The translations under genes and the position numbers were made by a program. The notes under the pieces were generated by a model. That model had not been told where the DNA came from. It did not search any database and saw nothing but the letters and a program-made list of their open reading frames with translations. From Kribbella sp. VKM Ac-2568 (GTDB lineage Bacteria; Actinomycetota; Actinomycetes; Propionibacteriales; Kribbellaceae), in the NCBI RefSeq assembly GCF_004345365.1, contig NZ_SLVF01000009.1, positions 1 to 64,000 of the forward strand: DNA of 64,000 bases, read 5' to 3'. Below, in pieces: positions 59,139 through 64,000 of the stretch (its first letter is position 1; every line of letters starts with the position of its first letter).

Positions 59139-59987
59139 TCAGGCGGGCTTGACCTCGTTGGGGATGGCGCCGCCGTAGCGGCGGTCGCGCTGGGCGTAGA
59201 GCTCGATCGCGCGCCAGAGGTCGCGGCGGTCGAAGTCCGGCCAGAGCGTGTCGAGGAAGACCATCTCGGCGTACGCCAGCTGCCAGACCAGGAAGTTCGA
59301 CGTGCGCTGCTCACCCGACGACCGGACGAACAGGTCGACCTCGGGGATGTCCGGCGCGTAGAGATGCCGCGCGATCGTCTTCTCGTTGATGCGATCCGGC
59401 TTGAGCTTGCCCGCGGCAACTTCCGCGGCGATCGACTTCATCGCGTCGGCGATCTCCGCCTGCCCGCCGTAGTTCACGCAGAACTGCAGCGTGATGGTGT
59501 CGTTGTCCTTGGTCCGCTCCTGCGCGTACTCGAGCTCGGAGATCACGCTCTTCCACAACCGCGGCCGCCGCCCCGACCAGACCACCCGCACACCCATCGC
59601 GTCGAGCTCGTCGCGCCGCCGGTGGATCACCTCCCGGTTGAACCCCATCAGGAACCGGACCTCCTCCGGCGAGCGAGCCCAGTTCTCGGTCGAGAACGCG
59701 TACGCCGAGATGTACTTGACGCCGATCTCGATCCCGCCCTTGATCACGTCCAGCAGCGAAGCCTCGCCGGCCCGGTGCCCCTCGGTCCGCGGCAGATTCC
59801 GGGCCTTCGCCCACCGCCCGTTCCCATCCATCACGATCGCCACATGCCTCGGCACCAACTCCCGCGGAATCGCCGGCGGCCTGGCCCCCGAAGGATGCAC
59901 CTCCGGCGCCACCACCGGCCCCCGCCGACCCGACCCCACCACACCCCGACGACGACCAATAGGCGACATACCCAGATCTTCTCTCAT
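59139..59987 (-). CDS. uppS: isoprenyl (polyprenyl diphosphate) synthase
   Basis: 282 residues from ATG 59987 after AGGACGGGG; ATG 59969 is an alternative. Cis-prenyltransferase motifs: HVAIVMDGNGRWAKARNLPR, GHRAGEASLLDVIKGG, YAFSTENWARSPEEVRFLM, and VDLFVRSSGEQRTSNFLVWQ then AYAEMVFLDTLWPDFD. It makes the lipid carrier for peptidoglycan and wall polymers. In many relatives it neighbours recO; here 3.1 kb intervene. Confidence 0.95.
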   Translation of the reverse strand: MREDLGMSPIGRRRGVVGSGRRGPVVAPEVHPSGARPPAIPRELVPRHVAIVMDGNGRWAKARNLPRTEGHRAGEASLLDVIKGGIEIGVKYISAYAFSTENWARSPEEVRFLMGFNREVIHRRRDELDAMGVRVVWSGRRPRLWKSVISELEYAQERTKDNDTITLQFCVNYGGQAEIADAMKSIAAEVAAGKLKPDRINEKTIARHLYAPDIPEVDLFVRSSGEQRTSNFLVWQLAYAEMVFLDTLWPDFDRRDLWRAIELYAQRDRRYGGAIPNEVKPA

Positions 59988-60096
59988 CCCCGTCCTACCC
60001 CCAGCAATGGCCCAGGTAGTTGTCCACAGGCCCTCCGACGGCAGCCTCGAGATCCTGTCAGGCTGGGTCTCGTCACTGTCCGCGATTGAAGAGGAG

Positions 60097-60123
60097 ATAT
60101 ACACTTGGGTGCCATTTGTATAT
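60097..60123. promoter_or_regulatory. vapBC operator
   Basis: ATATACA and TGTATAT arms (60097-60103, 60117-60123) flank 13 bp, immediately before the ribosome site of vapB. VapB-VapC complexes usually repress through such AT-rich dyads. The local AT content contrasts with the GC-rich surroundings. Confidence 0.65.
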
Positions 60124-60137
60124 ACGGAGGTGCGCCG

Positions 60138-60344
60138 ATGACCAAGACGCTGATCGACATCGACGATGCCCTCCTCTCCAAGGCAGCCGAGGCGCTCGGG
60201 ACCACCACCAAGAAGGACACCGTCAACGCCGCGCTGGCCGAAGTACTGCGGGTGCGCGCGGCCGGCCAGTTCCTGCAATCCGCGCAGGACGGGCTGTACG
60301 ACGACCTCCTCGACCCCGAGGTGATGAAGGGCGCATGGCGGTAG
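60138..60344 (+). CDS. vapB: VapB-type antitoxin
   Basis: 68 residues from ATG 60138, 7 nt after GGAGG. The start MTKTLIDIDDALLSKAAEAL then GTTTKKDTVNAALAEVLR is a ribbon-helix-helix domain of the VapB/DUF2191 type. The C-terminal DGLYDDLLDPEVMKGAWR wraps the toxin. It overlaps vapC by 10 bp. Confidence 0.92.
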   Translation: MTKTLIDIDDALLSKAAEALGTTTKKDTVNAALAEVLRVRAAGQFLQSAQDGLYDDLLDPEVMKGAWR

Positions 60345-60757
60345 CGCGCTTCATGGTCGACAAGAGCGCGCTGGCGCGGTCCGCGAGTCCGCCCGTCCAG
60401 CAGGTCCTCGCACCACTGCTGGAACGCGGCCTGCTCGCGATCTGCGGCGTGATCGAACTGGAGATGCTCTACAGCGCCCGCAACGGTGACGCTCATCAGC
60501 AGATGCGCTACGAACTCGAGTCAGGTCTCGAGTGGCTGGCGACCGAAGACGCCGACTTCCGCCGCGCGACGGAGGTCCAGGGCCTCCTCGCCGCCAAGGC
60601 GAACCACCGAGCGGCCTCGATCCCCGACCTCCTGATCGCAGCCGTCGCCGAACGCCACCGCGTCACGCTCCTCCATTACGACGCCGACTTCGACCTGATC
60701 GCGCGCCAGACCACCCAACCGACCCGCTGGATAGTCCCCCGAGGCACCCTGCCCTGA
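60335..60757 (+). CDS. vapC: VapC PIN-domain toxin
   Basis: 140 residues from ATG 60335. PIN RNase acidic residues are visible in FMVDKSALARSA (D9), CGVIELEMLYSARN, SIPDLLIAAVAERH and LLHYDADFDLIA. VapC toxins cut tRNA or rRNA when freed from VapB. The pair lies in an insertion between uppS and recO and is enclosed by inverted repeats. Confidence 0.93.
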   Translation: MAVARFMVDKSALARSASPPVQQVLAPLLERGLLAICGVIELEMLYSARNGDAHQQMRYELESGLEWLATEDADFRRATEVQGLLAAKANHRAASIPDLLIAAVAERHRVTLLHYDADFDLIARQTTQPTRWIVPRGTLP

Positions 60758-60862
60758 TCCTGCTGCAACTACCTGCAGCCTGTGGACAACCTCCGGGACG
60801 AACACCCTCCGTATGGCAACCTTGTACGGTCTGCAACAGCCATCGAACGGAGCCCCTCCCGC

Positions 60863-61459
60863 ATGATCCGCCGACCGCTTCTCCCCGCCGCGGCCCTGTG
60901 CGCCACCCTCGCCCTAGCCGCCTGCAACAACTCCCCCGAAGCCGGTCGCCCGGACACGACCCCCACCTCAACCACCGCCACGCCAACCGCGTCGCCCACC
61001 CCGAAGTACACAGCCGAAGAAGAGGCAGCCATCACCGCCGCCAAGTCGCGGTACGTCGCTGCGCGCGGGGCGATCGACATTGCGCTGAGCGCACCAGAGA
61101 AGTCCAAGCGCGCGGATCTAGAGAACGCAGGCAACGGCGGAAACTGGCTCATCGGTGTCGTGGACGATGTCGAGTTCCAGCGCAAGAACGGCTGGTATCA
61201 GGCCGGCAAGGTCCAAGTTACCTTTGCCGGAGTTACGTCGGTGACGCTGTTGGGCCAGCAGCCTCGGGTCACTCTCAAGGTGTGCGTTGACGCTTCGAAG
61301 ACTTCAACGCTGTTTCAGAAGACCAAGAAGCCAGTACCCATGGGTCCGAGCGACGGTAACCGGCACCTGACGGAGTCCGTGCTCGTCTACGCGCCGCCGA
61401 CCGGGAAGACCACGAAGATGTGGTTCCTCATCGACGAGAAGGCCACTGGCTCATGCTGA
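60863..61459 (+). CDS. secreted lipoprotein of unknown function
   Basis: 198 residues from ATG 60863. Signal peptide with lipobox (ALCATLALAACNNS), a Pro/Thr linker, then an NTF2-like alpha/beta domain (AAITAAKSRYVAARGAIDIA, VTLKVCVDASKTSTLF). This pattern is seen in lipoproteins that travel with the next gene in actinobacteria. The two overlap (ATGCTGA), so they act together at the cell surface. Function unknown. Confidence 0.8.
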   Translation: MIRRPLLPAAALCATLALAACNNSPEAGRPDTTPTSTTATPTASPTPKYTAEEEAAITAAKSRYVAARGAIDIALSAPEKSKRADLENAGNGGNWLIGVVDDVEFQRKNGWYQAGKVQVTFAGVTSVTLLGQQPRVTLKVCVDASKTSTLFQKTKKPVPMGPSDGNRHLTESVLVYAPPTGKTTKMWFLIDEKATGSC

Positions 61460-62454
61460 GACAGGTCAGTCGGCTGCTGATACTCGGCCTGGCGGTAGCT
61501 GAACTGTTCTCGGCAGCCCAACTCCCCGCGAGCGCCATTTATCCGGTCGCGATCCCGCCCAAGCCCGAAGGCGACTATGTACTGATTTGCAGGTCGAATC
61601 ACATCTGCACCTGGTATCTGCGCTCAATGATCCAGGGCGATGAGGAAGACGCGAACACGGGCAAGCCGGCTGCCGAAAAGGCGAAACAGGTCTGTCAGCA
61701 CCACGGCGCTGCTCAGGCCTGCACCTCGAGTCACGGCAACTGGTCAAACAGCCAGCAGTGTTATCTGCAGTCGCTCAGTCCGCAGCCGCCCCTTTCTGAT
61801 CCTGCGTGGCAAGGGCATACCGATGGGGCCGTATGGGCCTGCGTGCTCGAGCAGGGGTACGACGAGGGGCGGCACTTGGTGACCCGGTGGGTTTGGTTGC
61901 CGGGGGCGCCGGACACGGTTGTGGCTGATCCGGTGACGTTGGCTTATCGGGCCATTGCGGAGATGCAGTTGGCGCCGCCGCCGGTTAGGAGTGCGCCGGG
62001 GGTGGGGCAGGTCGGGTTGGTGAATATGCCTGTTTGGTTGTGGGTGGTGAAGTCGGAGAACACTTGGGGGCCGATTGTTCGGGAAGCCAGTGTGCCGGGG
62101 TTGACCGTTACTGCCAGGGCGCAGGTTAGGGCTATCAACTGGAATATGGGGGACGGTAAGACGATCCGTTGCGAGGGGCCCGGTACGGCGTACGGCAAGG
62201 CGACGGGAGTCAAGGATTCGCCGGATTGTGGGCATCGATATCGGAAGACTTCGCGTGAGCTGGCCGACTGCAAATACAAGGTCACCGCGACGGCTGACTG
62301 GGACATCACCTGGCAGAGCACGCTTGGGGATACCGGGCAAATCTCGATGACTCAGCAGGCCGGCATGCAGCTTCGGATCGGCGAGGCTGTGCCCGTGCTT
62401 GTCGACCCAGATGGGGATCAGGCCAGTCGGCCGAGCCCGCCGGTTGGATGTTGA
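61453..62454 (+). CDS. secreted protein with eight or more cysteines
   Basis: 333 residues from ATG 61453. Signal peptide MLRQVSRLLILGLAVAELFS with an ASA cleavage site. The mature part has several cysteine pairs (LICRSNHICTW, VCQHHGAAQACTS) and a C-terminal PKD-like beta domain, VRAINWNMGDGKTIRCEGPG then CGHRYRKTS and TATADWDITW. Relatives in actinobacteria are often mislabelled ATP/GTP-binding proteins. Third-position GC falls in its 3' half (ggT, gtT, ttG runs), unlike its neighbours. Confidence 0.8.
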   Translation: MLRQVSRLLILGLAVAELFSAAQLPASAIYPVAIPPKPEGDYVLICRSNHICTWYLRSMIQGDEEDANTGKPAAEKAKQVCQHHGAAQACTSSHGNWSNSQQCYLQSLSPQPPLSDPAWQGHTDGAVWACVLEQGYDEGRHLVTRWVWLPGAPDTVVADPVTLAYRAIAEMQLAPPPVRSAPGVGQVGLVNMPVWLWVVKSENTWGPIVREASVPGLTVTARAQVRAINWNMGDGKTIRCEGPGTAYGKATGVKDSPDCGHRYRKTSRELADCKYKVTATADWDITWQSTLGDTGQISMTQQAGMQLRIGEAVPVLVDPDGDQASRPSPPVGC

Positions 62455-62499
62455 TCGGCTGGCATGTCACCACCTTCTCCCGCTCGCTCGTTGGTGAGG

Positions 62500-62870
62500 T
62501 GCCGTGGGGTGTACCTAGCGACAGGCAGTACTGGGGCTGGTCGCAGAGGTCGCGGGCGTGAGCCGGCCGTCGGCGTGCCCTGGGTGGCGACTACTTCCGT
62601 CGGTACGCCGGCGGTCCCAATGAGTTTCGCCCAATGCTGGTGGGTTGCGCCGATTCCGGGGCTGGCGCTGGCTGGTTGGTCGACGGCTGGCTGGCTGTTC
62701 GACGGCTGGCGGCCTATTAGGCGCCAGCGGCCGAACAACCCGACATCGGGAGGCCGGATCGCCGCCCGGGAGGCGAGGTTGCACGGTGGTGGGGACCGGG
62801 GACACCTTCTGGCGAGTTGGATCAGGGCATTTCGTGTCCGAGGTCCCGATTGGGTGTCCAAGGTCGCACC
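62500..62870 (+). repeat. dispersed repeat element, copy B (about 371 bp)
   Basis: Homologous end to end with the reverse complement of 20953-21325. It starts around GGGGTGTACCTAGCGACAGG and ends with two 20-bp units, GTGTCCGAGGTCCCGATTGG and GTGTCCAAGGTC. Frames are not conserved between copies. Together with the following G-rich sequence to 63084 it fills the 630-bp gap before recO; I find no gene there. Confidence 0.7.
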
Positions 62871-63084
62871 TTGTGCGCCAGTTGAGCGTCCGGGGCGGCG
62901 GGATCTGCTCAGGGGGTGCACAAGGTGCCGGTTTGGAGGCCGCTCGCCCTCCGGGAAGAGGCCCGGGCCCGGCGCCGTACGTACGGCCAGCGGGAGGAGC
63001 GGCAGCAGGTGGCCAGGCCGGACGGGGTCGGCCGGCGGGAGTCAGGCTGGCGGGAGTCAGGCGGGGGGGCAGGCCGGTGGGGGG

Positions 63085-63858
63085 TCAGGCGGGCGGGGGC
63101 AGGGCTTCGGCGGACGGGACCGCGTCGGGGGTTAGGTCTAGGTAAGGGAGGGAGCGGAGTTGGCGGTCTAGGTGCCAGGTTACGAAGGCTGAGACTAGGC
63201 CGGACGCTTCTCGGCGGGTTCGGGGGTCGGTGGATTCGGCGGTGGGCCAGTCGCCGGAGAGGAGGGCGGCTAGGAGGGTGACGGTGGTGGGGGCCGGCAT
63301 GGCGGAGGCTGGGGGGCGGCAGGTGGTGCAGACCATGCCGCCGGCCGCAGGGTTGAAGGCTCGGTGGGGCCCTGGTTCGCCGCATTTCGCGCAGTCGGCG
63401 AAGGACGGGGCGTAGCCCGAGATCGCCAAGGAACGAAGCAAGAAGGAGTCGAGTACCAGGCCGGGGGTGCGTTCGCCGCTGGAGAGAACGCGGAGGGCGC
63501 CGGCCAGTAGGAGGTGTTGCTGGGTGGCGGGTTCCTTCTCCTCGACGACCAGGCGGTCGGCCGTCTCCAGCAGGACGGTGCCGGTGGTGTACCGGGCGTA
63601 GTCGCCGACGATGCCCTCGCCGTACGCCGCGATCGACTCGGCCTGGGTGACCACGTCGAGGGTCCGGCCGGTCGCGAGTTGCAGGTCGACGTAGCTGAAG
63701 GGTTCGAGCCGGGCGCCGAACCGGGACGACGTACGGCGGACGCCCTTCGCGACGGCGCGGATCTTGCCGTGACCGCGGGTCAGGAGCGTGGCGATGCGAT
63801 CGGCTTCGCCCAGTTTCTGGGTGCGGAGCACGATCGCCTCGTCACGGTAGAGCGGCAC
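63085..63858 (-). CDS. recO: DNA repair protein RecO
   Basis: 257 residues from ATG 63858 (MPLYRDEAIVLRTQKLGEAD). N-terminal OB fold (GKIRAVAKGVRRTSSRFGAR, LEPFSYVDLQL) and a Cys4 zinc site (CAKCGEPGPHRAF, VCTTC). RecO loads RecA with RecR in recombinational gap repair. Usual length for the family. Confidence 0.96.
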   Translation of the reverse strand: MPLYRDEAIVLRTQKLGEADRIATLLTRGHGKIRAVAKGVRRTSSRFGARLEPFSYVDLQLATGRTLDVVTQAESIAAYGEGIVGDYARYTTGTVLLETADRLVVEEKEPATQQHLLLAGALRVLSSGERTPGLVLDSFLLRSLAISGYAPSFADCAKCGEPGPHRAFNPAAGGMVCTTCRPPASAMPAPTTVTLLAALLSGDWPTAESTDPRTRREASGLVSAFVTWHLDRQLRSLPYLDLTPDAVPSAEALPPPA

Positions 63859-63864
63859 TGGCCC

Positions 63865-63918
63865 ATTCTCTCAGGTCGCGGACGAATACTCGGTCTCTCA
63901 GGTCGTGGACAGGTACTC
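63865..63918. repeat. 27-bp tandem duplication over a gene end
   Basis: 63865-63891 and 63892-63918 are near-identical 27-bp copies (TCTCAGGTCG followed by GGAC and TACTC). On the minus strand each encodes E-Y-x-S-x-T-stop, so the 3' end of the following gene, with its stop codon, has been duplicated. Confidence 0.75.
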
Positions 63919-64000
63919 GGGCAGCCCGATCGGCGGCTGGCCGGTGAGGTCCTCGACGGCGCTCGTCACCACGCTGAGTTCCCCGCTCGCGATCGCGGCG
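63898..64000 (-). CDS. C-terminus of an NAD(P)H-binding (SDR/NmrA-like) protein (partial)
   Basis: The minus strand enters from the right edge as AAIASGELSVVTSAVEDLTG then QPPIGLPEYLSTT and stops at 63898. The ending LTGxPPxxLxEYL after GELxVVT is typical of NmrA-like or atypical SDR proteins, in which it follows the substrate domain. The rest lies outside the window. Confidence 0.6.
   Translation of the reverse strand, partial: AAIASGELSVVTSAVEDLTGQPPIGLPEYLSTT

Larger units (their letters stand above)
60013..60790. repeat. nested inverted repeats bounding the vapBC cassette
   Basis: GTTGTCCACAGG (60019-60030) and CCTGTGGACAAC (60779-60790) are perfect 12-bp inverted repeats. CAGGTAGTTG (60013-60022) and CAACTACCTG (60766-60775) are a second pair. 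Both pairs enclose vapBC exactly. Each 12-bp arm also contains TTGTCCACA, the actinobacterial DnaA-box sequence. Confidence 0.65.

Noticed and set aside
59040..59140. Three GCAGTACYGG repeats near the uppS end as an operator array
   Set aside because: They lie downstream of uppS with irregular spacing, and the GTACTGC word is common across this window.

Overview
The window is high-GC actinobacterial chromosome, most likely from the Nocardioidaceae/Kribbellaceae group. The reasons are GTG/TTG starts with GGAGG-type ribosome sites, mycothiol-linked enzymes (an mscR-type dehydrogenase and a mycothiol-isomerase-like protein), LuxR and TetR regulators, and a housekeeping set (sigma factor, dnaG, dgt, ppdK, dusB, glyS, znuACB-zur, uppS, recO) whose order recalls the Streptomyces chromosome. 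The genus is an inference; no rRNA lies in the window.

Layout. 1-4.4 kb: a gene end, decayed gene remnants and a large LuxR/ATPase regulator, ending at a CAU tRNA. 4.4-12 kb: two tRNAs, a 47-residue membrane peptide, and a minus-strand series of SnoaL-like protein, dgt, FAD reductase, dnaG, a methyltransferase remnant, a sigma factor and a hypothetical. 12-20 kb: small regulator/target pairs (ArsR-MFS; TetR with a DinB-like protein and a hydrolase), a MurA-like enzyme fused to an XRE DNA-binding domain with a perfect palindrome at its start, and a four-module Phd-like protein. 20-31 kb: methyltransferase, ppdK, a MoxR/VWA pair, then a 0.9-kb non-coding block with a 20-bp repeat array before argG and its ARG boxes. 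31-39.5 kb: serine hydrolase with a Clp-N/HTH protein and twin operators, mug, a 1,112-residue helical-repeat protein, a stand-alone LigD polymerase domain and an aldo/keto reductase. 39.6-46.8 kb: glyS, a DUF4333-type lipoprotein and dusB as an operon; a toxin-antitoxin pair with a frameshifted toxin; a TetR/FAD-monooxygenase pair. 46.8-51.7 kb: zinc module (YibE/F with a His-Gly tail, znuACB, a 163-bp palindrome, zur). 51.7-58.9 kb: a half-deleted MFS gene, MBL hydrolase with mscR, an ABC-2 exporter with a two-component system, and a coiled-coil pair. 59-64 kb: uppS and recO separated by about 3.1 kb holding vapBC within nested inverted repeats, two secreted/lipoprotein genes and a dispersed repeat.

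The genes form local circuits. Zur probably controls znuACB through a box overlapping a leaderless start; ArgR controls argG; both TetR proteins face divergent operators; the Clp-N/HTH and XRE-MurA proteins have palindromes at their own starts.

The most unusual material is non-coding. A 20-bp unit is built into a 27-unit array at 28.0-28.5 kb and also ends two roughly 372-bp homologous elements (20.95 and 62.5 kb). A 163-bp palindrome overlaps the znuB stop codon, and the window holds at least six decayed gene fragments.
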